This document shows positions 23,201 through 33,995 of a stretch of 64,000 nt of DNA, piece by piece. Under the pieces are notes generated by a model. The model saw only the letters and a program-made list of their open reading frames with translations. It made no database searches and was not told where the DNA came from. The DNA comes from Siphonodentalium dalli (taxonomy: Eukaryota; Mollusca; Scaphopoda; Gadilida; Siphonodentaliidae). Made by a program: the position numbers and the translations under genes. Within the stretch, counting starts at the first letter, position 1, and each line of letters begins with the position of its first letter. Where the stretch lies: positions 10,744,036-10,808,035 of the forward strand of contig CP136069.1 of assembly GCA_032622095.1 (NCBI GenBank), written 5' to 3'.

Positions 23201-24032
23201 CCATCTTGGATTTCAAAATTCAATCCATTGGCACGGGCTACAGGTCGTACTGTTTGTCTGATCATGATATTTATCATGGATGTTAATATTAACATGTAGA
23301 TGGGAACGAGTCATTTTGGGGTCGTTTGGCTAAAAAACATGTCCGCCAGCAGCCATATTGGATTTTACTCTTTGCATGAATAAATCCTTTGGTGCGGGCT
23401 ACAGGTCGTAGCTTTGGTCGGAACTTCATGAAATTTGTCATGTATGTTAACAATGACATGTAGATGGGAAACGAGTCATTTTGGGGTCGTTCAGCCGAAA
23501 AACATGGCCGCCAGCAGCCATCTTGGATTTTACTCTTTGCATGACTAAATCCATTGGCACAGGCTACAGGTCATACCTTTGATCAGATCATTATGAGATT
23601 TGTAAAGGCTGTAGATTGGAACAAGTCATTTTGGGGTAATTCGGAAAAAAAACATGGCTGTCGGTGGCCATTTTAGAATTTACTCTTTGCATCAATAAAT
23701 CCTTTGGCACACCATAATCACCACATCCCTGATCCGATCATTATGAAACCTGTTATGAATGTTGATATTGACATGTACATCTAGTCTTACTTAGACATTT
23801 CAATTAGCACTTTTCCTATTCCTCCATTTACTGTCGACCATTAAATTATTCCCCTACCTAAGTTGAGCTACAGTGTCATTGACACTTTCATTTCTTACAT
23901 TCTTTAACAATTTTATAATTTTTAATGTGTTAAGCCAATGCATTCTCTTATATATGCGAGGCGACCTATGGTCGACTCGCATATATAAGAGAATGCATTG
24001 GCACAGGGTCGTTCTGTTGGGTAAAGGGTTAA
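20294..24032. mobile_element. TTAA-A element split by the ARR-2 array
   Basis: Left half 20294-20550 (TTAACCCTTTACCCAACAAA, hairpin 20448-20515 with two point changes, then TTTTTACCATTTTT) and right half 23886-24032 (TTTCTTACATTC, hairpin 23936-24001, TTGGGTAAAGGGTTAA) make one TTAA-A element. A 3.3 kb array is inserted in the poly-T spacer, with a few T bases present on both sides. Confidence 0.85.
20553..23885. repeat. ARR-2 array: about 20 diverged units of about 165 bp
   Basis: Begins TAGCTCAACTTA and ends TAAGTTGAGCTA (12-bp perfect inverted ends), then ACAGTGTCATTGACACT. Units carry GGCGCGGGCTACAGGTCGTA, GACATGTAGATGGGAACGAG, CATTTTGGGGTCATTCGGCC and AAAACATGGCCGC. Several unit types alternate, so the array expanded as multi-unit blocks: the block near 21790-22250 recurs at 22110 and 22590. 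Short ORFs here are repeat translations. Confidence 0.92.
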
Positions 24033-24076
24033 ACAAAGATTTTACCACAATTTATATTATTTTTCATATGAACACT

Positions 24077-24245
24077 ATTGTTGAGATTGACTCTCCGCAC
24101 ACAATTATAATTGTCCATTCAATTCAACGAAGGAACATTTCATAGTATATATAACTCATTACCATATTAACCCTCTCCGCACACAATTATAATTGTCCAT
24201 TCAATTCAACGAAGGAACGTTTCATAGTATATTACCATATTAACC
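24077..24245. repeat. Tandem duplication, about 95 bp
   Basis: CTCTCCGCACACAATTATAA ... GAAGGAAC.TTTCATAGTATAT occurs twice in a row. Confidence 0.85.
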
Positions 24246-24774
24246 CTCTTATTATTTTCCCTGTGGACTCAGTAAACTTGGAAGTCGTACTATTTTTTCT
24301 CAGTATTAAACTCCTAGCTGTTATACGTCAATACTGAGTATGGACATAAAATGGCACACTGTGTGCTATACGCAGGGTCCGCGCTGGACCGAAATTTACT
24401 TTTGCCAAATGAAAATATTTTTTGCCAAATTCAATTAGAATTTGCCAAATGTTATCCCTGATAGTATTATTTTCTGCAACCTTGATTGAGATTTATATTT
24501 CGACACTCGCGGTTTGAACGCCGTTTGATATCGATAGGAAAGCAGTTAGTTAATAATTGTACTCGCATATCTATTGTGGTTTATCATACAACAATAAACC
24601 AATCACCGAACAATAAAATGGAAGAAGAGTTGCTTCATCAGAAGGGAACATCACAAGAGGATTAGCTATGTACACACCACCACCACACTAAATACTGGTA
24701 ATCAATCCACCCATCGATAATAATGTCACCAGATTAACATCATCTTTATGGAGGTGTTCTTTTTTTCGAAACCA
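24246..24774. other. Intron sequence, nothing recognised
   Basis: Contains a few TTTGCCAAAT repeats near 24400-24450, echoed at 25270-25300, so this may be one arm of a decayed element around the TTAA-A copy. No gene seen. Confidence 0.4.
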
Positions 24775-25172
24775 TTAACCCTTTACCCAACAGAAGGGAC
24801 ATTTGCCAATGCATTCTCTTATATATGCGAGTCGACCATAGGTCGCCTCGCATATATAAGAGAATGCATTGGCTTAACACATTAAAAATTATAAAATTGT
24901 TAAAGAATGTAAGAAAAAATGGTAAAAAGTGTTAAAAAAAGATTTTTTAGGCCAATGCATTCTCTTATATATGCGAGGCGACCTATGGTCGACTCGCATA
25001 TATAAGAGAATGCATTGGCACAGGGCATAACTGTAACTATCACAATGTGGTCAAGGAGCCGGTTCCAATGATATCCATATTTGTATGGTTCTATTGAGAC
25101 AGACCGAAGATATTTTAGGCTGTTGAAGCTTTATTTGGGCGGTTTTGGCCGGTTTGTTGGGTAAAGGGTTAA
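24775..25172. mobile_element. TTAA-A element, reverse orientation
   Basis: TTAA at both edges, short arm CCCTTTACCCAACAGAAGGG on the left and the long CCGGTTTTGGCC arm on the right; hairpins at 24803-24872 and 24951-25019. Confidence 0.92.
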
Positions 25173-25304
25173 AACAACACTAATATAATTCTATTGTAAC
25201 AGTTTCCTAAAATTAATGGTATTGATTAATCAATATTTTTCAACTTTTATATTGAGGAATTAAAAAGTGACTTGCCAAAACTTTTACCAAATTAAAATAT
25301 CTTT

Positions 25305-25640
25305 TGCGGCGGGGCCTGAGAACCAAAACTTTTTTTTTTTGGCCTTACTTTCCAGAATTCTTGGAATAAATTAAAATGAAAAGCCTCCCTTCCTCATCAA
25401 ATTTTCTCAATCTAATTGCCTGAGAACACTCTATCTAATTGCCTGAGAACACTCTATCTAATTGCCTGAGAACACTCTATCTAATTGCCTGAGAACACTC
25501 TATCTAATTGCCTGAGAACACTCTATCTAATTGCCTGAGAACACTCTATCAATTTCCTGAGAACACTCTATCTAATTGCCTGAGAACACTCTATCTAATT
25601 GCCTGAGAACACAGGTATTTGTTTTGAATGGCCTTAGTTT
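25305..25640. mobile_element. Harbinger-like ends with 23-bp expansion
   Basis: GGCCTGAGAACCAAAAC then a T-run and GGCCTTA (25313-25354), and a second right end AAGCCTCCCTTCCTC ... GAATGGCCTTAG (25381-25638), both matching ends of the elements at 4266-5493 and 43931-44608. Full element borders could not be paired. Confidence 0.6.
25411..25612. repeat. 23-bp minisatellite, about 9 copies
   Basis: Unit TCTAATTGCCTGAGAACACT plus CTA; one unit reads TCAATTTCCTGAG. The unit is a piece of the Harbinger-like terminal repeat (AATTGCC.GAGAAC), so the array grew from an element end. Confidence 0.95.
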
Positions 25641-25673
25641 TAGAAAACTAAATAAAATTTAATCAGAAAATTT

Positions 25674-26220
25674 ACTGGTCCTAGTTTCCTTCGATGCAAA
25701 CCAGCTAACGAAATTGGTTGGGATAATGCAGTTTTACGTCAAAGTTCTGTGTATTTGTCTTTCTATAGTAGACTTTGCGCCCAGATCATTGGCGGATTTT
25801 TTGTCAGTTTAATCGATTTTACCCAACGAATCAATACATTGGAATGAGTTACATCTGACGGTCATAATGATGTATTATAATATGTTAAATTGTGCATTGA
25901 ATATTCCGCGTACTTACGAGTAACCTTGTTTACAATCAATTCACACTGTCACGTCACGAGGTCACTTGATAAAATATATATTTCACATTATATTACTACT
26001 TTCAGTTGAAAACTCTTGTGGAGTTCAGAACAAATACAATATTTTCTATAGAATAAATCAGTTTACTGTCACAATATGTCACAGTTATTAGGGATTTTAG
26101 GTGAGCTAAACCCCGATATAGTAAGATATACTAGTATACACAGGGCTTCAAAATAAAATATCATTATCCCAACCGATTTCACTATCTCATTTACGTCGAA
26201 GGAAACTAAGACTAAAAACT
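25674..26220. mobile_element. TIR element, CTAGTTTCCTTCGA ends
   Basis: Left ACTGGTCCTAGTTTCCTTCG and CGAAATTGGTTGGGATAATG; right, reversed, AGTCTTAGTTTCCTTCGACG and TGAAATCGGTTGGGATAATG. Arms of about 60 bp; the interior is AT-rich with no ORF of note. Confidence 0.82.
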
Positions 26221-26543
26221 TACCACATAATTAGGTTTTAGTTACAACTTACACCATCATAATCCATATATGTTGACATTATGCACAGGAAATATTTAAT
26301 TTACTAGCACTGCATTCCACACATATACACAGATATGATACAAACACATTTAGTAGTAAATAAAGATTTTCCTCCATATCAAAACATGTAGGTATGTAAA
26401 ATATATATTATTGCTGGTAAAGGTTTTTCCTTCATTTCTCTGTACATGCCTGTAGGTGTGTAAAATATATATTATTGCTCTACTGTGAATTATCATCCTG
26501 AAATACATTTGACAACTCATTTAAGTTAACTGAGCATATTCTA

Positions 26544-26756
26544 CAGTAATGCCATAAATAATCGACTCCTTAACCACAACAGAATTATGGGTAACTTTTC
26601 AGGATTTAGTCAGAAATATGGCTTGTTGCCATTCATCGGAAAGCTCTCAGTGAGAGCTTTCCGATGAATGGCAACAAGCCATATTTCCGACTAAATCCTG
26701 AAAAGTTACCCATAATTCTGCTGTGGTTAAGGAGTCGATTATTTATGGCATTACTC
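26544..26756. mobile_element. PAL-1 palindromic element
   Basis: Full-length self-complementary copy bounded by TA at its left; centre GCTCTCAGTGAGAGC. Confidence 0.92.
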
Positions 26757-27712
26757 TATCGGATCAGGCTTGGAAATAAGGTGCCTGTTCATTTCAATTA
26801 AATTTGTTTTTTTCTTATAAAATTAGTAGAAATTCATTTGCGTTAACCGAGCATGTTCGAGCATGTTCTATCAAATAAAGTGATTGAATTAGTTATTTCT
26901 TATAAAAAGAGTAGAAATTTAAATGTTTTCTAAAAAAAAAATGTATTTGTGAATTGACATTAAATTTAAATAGAACTAACTAATTTTTCACAGCAACAAG
27001 CAGGTCGAGTAAGTACCCGGACCTTGTTGCAGAAATAGTTTTGACTTTTAGATTCCTGATTTTGTCTATTATTTTATGAGCATCGATGTTTAAACATTGT
27101 TTAGACAGTTTCGGCGAGATGTATGAAGCTTGTGTATTACATTCATGTGTGAATCCATGGCATATACTCAAGCAATCACATGAGAAGTGTTACCTGTGTA
27201 TTGTGCATGTCGCCACGGCTGGGCATTGTCTGCTATATGGAGTGATCATTATTAGCTAACCTCATGTGTTATATTGGTATTGAGATTAATGGTTTGTACT
27301 GCCAAGTCGATATTGCTGTTGGATCACATTTCATCAAATTAGTCAATGGCAAAAATAGACGCCCTTTTAGTTTTGGATTTTGCACCTTATTTATCGCTTT
27401 TGGTATTTTGTAGTCTGGTATATTTTACATAGACATTATATATAGTCAATTAAAATCAAATTGCCTGGTTACGGCATGCAGGCCTGTAAGACAATGATTG
27501 TGCTATCAACTGATACGGACGACCGATCGCCCAAAGGTTACATGAGGATACACATGCACTGTCACGTTGTTGCAAAAGAACCAACGAGTTTTGCTTGTGT
27601 ATATCCCCCTGGATACACATGTGTATAATACACAAGCTTTATACATCTCACTGTTTGTTTTTATTATCTTAGTTCGGTTGATTTTTCACACTTTAGCCTT
27701 TGTGTTGCATTC
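26757..27712. other. Intron sequence, nothing recognised
   Basis: Mostly unique AT-rich sequence, including an open frame of 63 codons on the reverse strand without recognisable content. Confidence 0.45.
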
Positions 27713-27713
27713 T

Positions 27714-28044
27714 TTAACCCTTTCATGACGGGACCTTCCTGAATTTTTGCAAAAACCCTGTGCCAATACATTCTATTATATATGCGAGTCGACAATAGGT
27801 CACCTCGCATATATAAGAGAATGCAATGGCCTGACAAATTTTATATTATTTTTTATAATTGTTAGAGAATGTAAGAAAAAATGATAAAAAATGAAAAAAA
27901 TTGTTAAAGAATATAAGAAAAAAATATAAAAATTATTATAGAATGTAAGAGGCAACCTATGGTCGACTCGCATATATAAGAGAATGCACTGGCACAGGGT
28001 CTTTAATGTTGCACCAGCGCAGCTCAGGTCATGAAAGGGATAAC
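27714..28044. mobile_element. TTAA-C element with hairpins
   Basis: Left TTAACCCTTTCATGACGGGA, right GGTCATGAAAGGGATAA, where the target copy has one change. The left hairpin is complete but mutated; the right one has lost its first arm (GGCAACCTATGGTCGACTCG onward). The short TGCACCAGCGCAGC stretch near the right end is typical of this family. Confidence 0.82.
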
Positions 28045-28133
28045 ATTTATCAAAGCACTTAAAATAACTTATATATTCCCCCCGACTTCCTCCTTGGGAT
28101 GATTTTCTTGTTGTGATGTTATTTTGTTTGAGC

Positions 28134-28284
28134 TACAGTAATGCCCTAAATAATCGACTCCTTAACCACAGCAGTGAGAGCTTTCCGATGAATGGCAACA
28201 AGCCATATTTCCCACTAAATCCTGAAAAGTTACCCATAATTCTGCTGTGGTTAAGGAGTCGATTATTTAGAGCATTACTGTAAC
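28134..28284. mobile_element. PAL-1 element, internally deleted
   Basis: CAGTAATGCCCTAAATAATC and GCATTACTG ends present; most of the left arm is missing after CCACAGCAG. Confidence 0.88.
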
Positions 28285-28461
28285 TCCATTGTATGTCCAT
28301 GATCAGAATCAAACATGCTCCACATTCTCAATCGTCCAATGAAAACTGAGATAAATATAAGGGCAACCAGTGGCTCAGTTGGTAAGGTGGATATACATTT
28401 GCTAGCAGATGATAAATTCAGCAACAAACTGCAATGAAACATTTTATTGGGGTTCTGGCAC

Positions 28462-28720
28462 TGATTCCAAGCCTGAGTTTAATGTGCCTGTCATTCACAG
28501 AATGAAGTCCCCAGAGGGTGAATTTAGTGATGGTATCCTGCATAGTGGGCTAGCACCAAAATCAACCTCTGGGGACCTTATTCTGCATGGCCTCATCTGC
28601 TATGGGAGACATAGACTCAGATTTAAGTTCCCAAATAGTGAATATTGTGATGTACACCCATTGGGAACCTCGATTATTCAATGTGTCGTCTGCCAATTTG
28701 GGGATATAGAGAAACTAAAC
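28462..28720. repeat. PAL-2 composite
   Basis: CTGTCATTCACAGAATGAAG...CCTTATTCTGC palindrome followed by the associated GCTATGGGAGACATAGACTC and GTTCCCAAATAGTGAA...CCCATTGGGAACC stem. The same composite is at 54465-54765. Confidence 0.8.
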
Positions 28721-28807
28721 TGAAAAAGAAATAAAATCTACATGTATGTGAAGAAGTTTCAATAGAAATTTCATAATAAAGAAACTTTCCAGAGAAGATG
28801 AGACATA

Positions 28808-28862
28808 AGCAGAATGAGGTCCCCAGAGTGTGAATTTGGTGATGCTAGCCCGCTATGCTATA
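28808..28862. repeat. PAL-2 fragment
   Basis: GCAGAATGAGGTCCCCAGAG to GCCCGCTATGC, half a palindrome. Confidence 0.75.
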
Positions 28863-28869
28863 CTCAGAC

Positions 28870-29298
28870 TTGACTTGTTCCAACTCTGGTTCCTAATGTT
28901 AAATTGACAACATAATTAAAACTCAATTTAACACAATGTTGGCTAATCTCAATGTGAAGGCTATAGTCATAATGATTGAGGTCGCAGGACTGTGGCTAGA
29001 GGGACTCTCATGGGGTTGTCAATTCTTAAAATTTCAAACTGAAACCCCCTCTCAACTTGTCCTCCCCATTGCTGTGAAATTCACCCCCTTCCTTCCTTTG
29101 GAAATTTTCAACCTAACACTCCCTGTGATTGAGAATGTTCCTACTGATGGTATGGTATTTTAATAAAGGTTCAAAATTTAACCGACAACAGCAATTTAAT
29201 CCACTTTTGGTCTGAAAACATCAAATTTCACAATAAATACTGTTTGGAAAGTCAATCTAGAAGAATAGTTTCAACCTATTTGTCAGTCATGAAATTTC
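28870..29298. other. Intron sequence, nothing recognised
   Basis: An open frame of 75 codons (28936-29163) has no recognisable motif and ordinary flanks. Confidence 0.4.
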
Positions 29299-29515
29299 TT
29301 AACTCTTTCATGATGGATGCTGTGCTGGTGCAGCATTAAATGTCCTGTGCCAGTGCATTCTCTTATATATCCGATTCTGCCATAGGGAGCATCGCATATA
29401 TAAGAGAGTGCACTGGCTTACAAGGTCAAAGTAAATATTGTTAGGCCATTGCATTAAAAACTGGGTTTTCGAGGAAAAGAAAATTCATGCAGCTCCAGTC
29501 ATGGAAGGGGTAACT
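29299..29515. mobile_element. TTAA-C element, diverged
   Basis: TTAACTCTTTCATGATGG, a hairpin with a CGATTCTGCCATAGGGAGC loop, and the right end CCAGTCATGGAAGGGGTAA. The second hairpin is reduced to GTTAGGCCATTGCAT. Confidence 0.75.
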
Positions 29516-29542
29516 GTTTAAAATAAAATTGTTATCAAAGTT

Positions 29543-29565
29543 GGGGGGGGGGGGGGGGGTGGGGG
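29543..29565. repeat. Poly-G tract
   Basis: Seventeen G in a row, then T and five G; potential G-quadruplex, or a point where assembly length is uncertain. Confidence 0.9.
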
Positions 29566-29599
29566 TGTCCACATCCCTGTCTATCTCATGTCTTCATAT

Positions 29600-29732
29600 A
29601 CAGTAATGCCCTAAGTAATCGACCCCTTAACCCACAGCAGAGTTATGGGTAACTTTTCAGAATTAGGTCGGAAATATGGCTTGTTGCCATTCATCGGAAA
29701 GCTCTCCCCGAGATTACTTAGGGCATTACTGT
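29600..29732. mobile_element. PAL-1 element, internally deleted
   Basis: Complete left arm, centre GCTCTCCCCGAG, then directly ATTACTTAGGGCATTACTG. Confidence 0.88.
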
Positions 29733-30330
29733 ACCAGTTCATTCTCATTCATGTAACCATTTCACAGATTCAATTTTTTAAAGTGAAAATTTTCTAATAA
29801 AAAACGTTCTTTCTGTCAGCATGATTCTGTAATCATCCTCATTTATGTAACCACATTACCGTAATATTTAAATCTGAAAACTTATCTGCGACAATTTTCT
29901 AATTTGAAGTGATAAAAAATGTATTTTTATCAGCATGATTCTGTAATCGTTGTGATTTTCTGCTCTCTCTCACAGAGCTCCAAAACCAATAGTTACGGAA
30001 CATTTCAAAGCAACATTCAGGTAATCGCTGTTTACTGATTGGTCAGCCTAATCATTATTTCTGTCAATTATATTCTGTTTGGTTCGTTGTCCTAAATTTC
30101 AGTTCAGATAAATCTGATCAGTTAACCCATTGTATGCTAAATGGATTCTCCCAGTCAGTTAAAAAATATCCTATCGGAATGGTCTATTATTGATTTACAG
30201 GGATGTGCAGGTAATATGAGCAGACGACAGATAAATACAAGTACAGAAGGAGTCCTATTTATTGAGGAAATTGTTTAGATAATAAATTCAACAAATGACC
30301 TATATGAACTTTTCCTATGGGATAACTACT
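29733..30330. other. Intron sequence with a short direct repeat
   Basis: ATCAGCATGATTCTGTAATC-like segments occur at 29815 and 29929. No gene seen. Confidence 0.4.
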
Positions 30331-30334
30331 CGTC

Positions 30335-30562
30335 AATGATGCTTAACAATTTTATTACGGGAGCTGCGCTGGTGCAGTATTAGAGATCTTGTGCCAGTGT
30401 GTTATCTTATATATAAGATAATGCACTGGCTTAAAATGTCAAGTTAAATATTTTTAGGCCGATGTATTCTCTTATGCGAGGCTTGATCACTATGAGAGAC
30501 TTGCATATATAAGAGAATGCATTTTTGCCAAATTCAGGAAGCTCCAGTCATGGAAGGGTTCA
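30335..30562. mobile_element. TTAA-C element, degenerate
   Basis: GCTGCGCTGGTGCAGTATTA, a shortened hairpin ATCTTATATATAAGATAATG, a second damaged hairpin and CCAGTCATGGAAGGG. Confidence 0.65.
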
Positions 30563-30569
30563 AGCCTTG

Positions 30570-30925
30570 AAATACGGTGTCTGTCATTTGCAGAATGAGG
30601 TCCCCAGAGGGTGAATTTAGTGGCGCTATCCTGCATAGTGGGCTAGCATCACTAAATTTACCCTCTGGGGACCTCATTCTGCTTAGGCCTCATCTTCTGG
30701 GAAGTATCTATGGTATCAAATTAACATCGGTTTTAGTTACGTTTTACCATCTGGGAAGTTTCTATATCCCCTAATTTGCAGAACTTCAATTGGGGAACTT
30801 CAATCTGATCCTTGGTCTGCCATAGCAGTTGAGGGCCTTAGCAGAATGAGGTTCCCAGAGGGTGAATTTAGTCACTAATTTCACCCTCTGGGGACCTCAT
30901 TCTGCAAATGACAGACACGCTATTT
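30570..30925. repeat. Two PAL-2 palindromes with associated spacer
   Basis: GTGTCTGTCATTTGCAGAAT opens the first palindrome (30590-30682), and a short second one follows at 30841-30905. The spacer (CTGGGAAGTATCTATGGTAT, CTGGGAAGTTTCTATATCCC) recurs at 46734 and 51990. Confidence 0.85.
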
Positions 30926-31284
30926 GCAGAGTTGATCATTCCATGGAAATATTACATGTATTTTATATGTTATCGGGGAAAACTATGCAGATGAGAGATA
31001 ATGAAGTACAGAAGAATTTACATGTAACAAGTCTCAAAATAATAATGTTTTTACTTACACAAAATGACAGACACTAAATGGATTGTGTTGTTCATTTCAA
31101 AATGGTGACTGTCAAATTCAGATTTACTGTATGAGACAGTATTTAAATTTCCAATCGACTTATTATTCGTCAATGATGCGCACATATACTAAGTGAGCAT
31201 CTAATCTCTACCCAGGCAAAATCCATGTCATTTTTGTTTTAAAAAGATCAAAAACTTTACATTGATTGATAAATACACATGCAA

Positions 31285-31565
31285 TTCACCCATACAGAGC
31301 CCCAGACAACCATGAGCAGACGACACTCTTCTATATGCTTCTATATATGTGTGGGGCTCCCTGCAGGGTAATGGATGTTTTTTATTTTATGTCCTAAAAA
31401 TTGTAAGGAACATTTATTTTTTTTAAATGATAAAAAATTGTTAGGCCAATGCATTCTCTTATATATGCGAGGCGACCTATGGTCGACTCGCATATATAAG
31501 AGAATGCATTGGCACAGGGTATATGGGTTGATACAAAAATCGGACTTGGCACTAAAAGGGTTAAT
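31285..31565. mobile_element. Mosaic: GAGCCCCAGACAA cargo plus TTAA-B right half
   Basis: CCCATACAGAGCCCCAGACA...GCTCCCTGCAGGGTAATGG followed by spacer, one hairpin (31443-31513), TGATACAAAAATCGGACTTG and AAAAGGGTTAA. The left end of the TTAA-B element is absent. Confidence 0.75.
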
Positions 31566-31912
31566 AAATACACATGCAATTCACAAACGAGATAATTATA
31601 TTCACTGTGAATTTATCTGAAATTAAAAAAAGAACTATTTTTTACTTTCAATGTCCAATTTGGCCAGTAATGGCTCCTTGGATGTACCCAAACAGATACG
31701 ATTGTTTAAAATTATGCATTGGACAAAATGTCTGACAGATACAGATGTGCACTGGACATAATCTATTTGTGGTCTTTTCCCAAGGGTATAACTACTCATC
31801 AATGAGTATTTAGTATAGAAAGTTTTATATTTAATGGTCCTCAATCTAATCAGTTGGTCCCTATATCATCAGATTTCAACAACAACAACAACAACATTTC
31901 ATGAAATGCTGC

Positions 31913-32361
31913 TTAACCCTTTCAGTGCCAGGAGCCGATCTCATCGGCCCTAATTTTTTTTTTTTTTTATATAGATTGTTTTGGGTTGAATTTTTTTTGG
32001 GTACCGGTATGTTTAAGCATGCTATAGCGAATTTAAAAACAAACTGGATAAAACCTTAGGAGCATGTTATAACTCAAAACTATCACCAAGTATTCATAGT
32101 AATAATTTTGATGCCCATTGAAAAAACGTAAGATTCCCTGGCACTAAACCTACAAAATAAGTCTGTTAAAGAATATAAGAAAAAATTATTAAAATTGTAA
32201 AAAATTGTAAAACATAATAACAAATGATGAAAAATTGTTAGGCCAATGCATTCTCTTATATATGCGAGGCGACCTATGGTCGACTCGCATATATAAGAGA
32301 ATGCATTGGCACAGGGTATATGGGTTGATACAAAAATCGGACTTGGCACAAAAAGGGTTAA
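31913..32361. mobile_element. TTAA-B element (GTGCCAGG ends)
   Basis: Left TTAACCCTTTCAGTGCCAGG then GCCGATCTCATCGGCC; right ACTTGGCACAAAAAGGGTTAA. TTAA on both sides. One complete hairpin (32243-32312) sits near the right end and the long AATTTAAAAACAAACTGGAT arm lies at the left. Confidence 0.9.
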
Positions 32362-32686
32362 TAAATACACATGCAATTCACAAACGAGATAATTATATTC
32401 ACTCAATTTATCTTAAAGTAAAAAAAGAACTATTTTTTACTTTCAATGTCCAATTTGGCCAGTAATGGCTCCTTGGATGTACCCAAACAGATACGATTGT
32501 TTAAAATTATGCATTGGACAAAATGTCTGACAGATACAGATGTGCACTGGACATAATCTATTTGTGGTCTTTTCCCAAGGGTATAACTACTCATCAATGA
32601 GTATTTAGTATAGAAAGTGTTATATTTAAAGGTCCTCAATCTGATCAAGTGGTCCCCATATCATCAGATTTCAACAACGACAACAA

Positions 32687-33052
32687 CAGGGGCGCCGGAA
32701 GAGGGGGGCAGCTGACCCCCCTGCCCTTGACCAAGGGGGGCGAGCGGGGGCAGGACTTGTCCTTTTTCTGGAGACAGAAATTGCTTTTTGTGTGTTTAAT
32801 CTCGTGTTTTTATAGCAAAATGTGACTTTTTTGGTCCAAATACCACCAATTTCACAAGGAATATTAATTTTTTGTCAATTTTATCACAAAACGGCCATAA
32901 AAACTGACAAATACCATTAAAATAGGGATTTTTGCCACAATGAATTTATGGTTATTTTCCCGAGTTTGTGGAGAAAATGCCCTTTTTTTGCGGAAAAGTG
33001 CCCTTTTTGTAGGCTCTGCCCCCCCTGCCCTTGGATGCTTCCAGCGCCCCTG
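32687..33052. mobile_element. hAT-like element, CAGGGGCGCC ends
   Basis: CAGGGGCGCCGGAAG at the left and CTTCCAGCGCCCCTG at the right, with 8-bp flanks GACAACAA and AACAACAA (one mismatch). The paralogous unit at 31870 has an uninterrupted CAA repeat, i.e. the empty site. Terminal CAGGG and an 8-bp duplication are typical of hAT elements. No ORF. Confidence 0.87.
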
Positions 33053-33085
33053 AACAACAACAACAACATTTCATGAAATGCTGCT

Positions 33086-33463
33086 TAACCCTTTCAGTGC
33101 CAGGAGCCGATCTCATCTACCCTTATTTACGGTCTGTAAAATCGGCCCTAAAATTAGTTTTTTTATATATAGATTTTTTTGGGTTGAATTTTTTTTGGGT
33201 ATGTTTAAGCATGATATAGCGAATTTAAAAACAAACTGGATAAAACCTTAGGAGCATGTTATAACTCAAAACTATCACCAAGTATTCATAGTAATAATTT
33301 TGATGCCCATGCAAAAACATAAGATTCCCTGGCACTAAACCTACAAAATAAGTCGGTTAAAGAATATAAGAAAAAATTATTAAAATTGTAAAAAATAATA
33401 ACAAATGATGTAAAATTGTTAGGCCAATGCATTCTCTTATATATGCGAGGCGACCTATGGCCA
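33086..33463. mobile_element. TTAA-B element truncated in its hairpin loop
   Basis: Left end TTAACCCTTTCAGTGCCAGG is intact; sequence stops at GCGAGGCGACCTATGG, the centre of the hairpin, and joins unrelated CCATATTACCACTTG. Confidence 0.88.
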
Positions 33464-33995
33464 TATTACCACTTGATTATCACAAAATTTGGCCATATTC
33501 CCACTTGATTTTAGAGTTATCCATCTTCATCCGCAATTTTGTCCGAGACTGTCGATTTGAAGACATTTAACCCTTTGAGTGCCAGGTTGATTTTTGTATC
33601 AACCCATATACCCTGTGCCAATGCATTCTCTTATATATGCGAGTATAGGTCGCCTCGCATATATAAGAGAATGCATTGGCCTAACAATTTTTTTTTTTTT
33701 TGTTTGTTTGTTACAATTTTTTACAATTTTAATAATTTATTCTTATATTCTTTAACAGACTTATTTTGTAGGTTTAGGGCCGATGAGATCGGCCCCTCGA
33801 TGAGATCGGCCCCTCGATGAGATCGGCGCCTGGTACTCAAAGGGTTAACCAGGCCACAAATAAGTACACATCTTGAGAAATAACAAATTTCAAAAATCGT
33901 TATCTGATCACTCTGAGCTTTGATGGGTGGGTTCCTCGACTCGAATCAAATATTTTTTTACCTCTGAAGCCAAAGAAATAGAAATTTCGGAGCGT
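33464..33995. repeat. Dispersed repeat paralogous to 47281-47660
   Basis: GAGTTATCCATCTTCATCCG and TCTGAGCTTTGATGGGTGGG are shared. This copy is interrupted by a TTAA-B element (33567-33848); the other is interrupted elsewhere. Confidence 0.85.
33567..33848. mobile_element. TTAA-B element
   Basis: TTAACCCTTTGAGTGCCAGG to GGTACTCAAAGGGTTAA, TTAA both sides; one hairpin with 8 bases missing from its centre, and three tandem GATGAGATCGGCCCCTC units near the right end. Confidence 0.9.

Larger units (their letters stand above)
31565..33463. repeat. Tandem segmental duplication, about 0.8 kb unit
   Basis: Unit 1 (31565-32361) and unit 2 (32362-33463) each read AATAAATACACATGCAATTC ... CCAATTTGGCCAGTAATGGC ... 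a CAA repeat ... TTTCATGAAATGCTGC and then a TTAA-B element. Unit 2 carries an extra 366-bp hAT-like insertion and its TTAA-B copy is cut off inside a hairpin loop. Confidence 0.9.

Noticed and set aside
20506-23261. Short open frames with repeated FMKF/NIDIDM peptides
   Set aside because: They are translations of ARR-2 repeat units found in both arrays.
28360-28410. tRNA-derived SINE head (GTGGCTCAGTTGGTAAGG)
   Set aside because: The A-box-like stretch is present but no convincing B box follows at the right distance.
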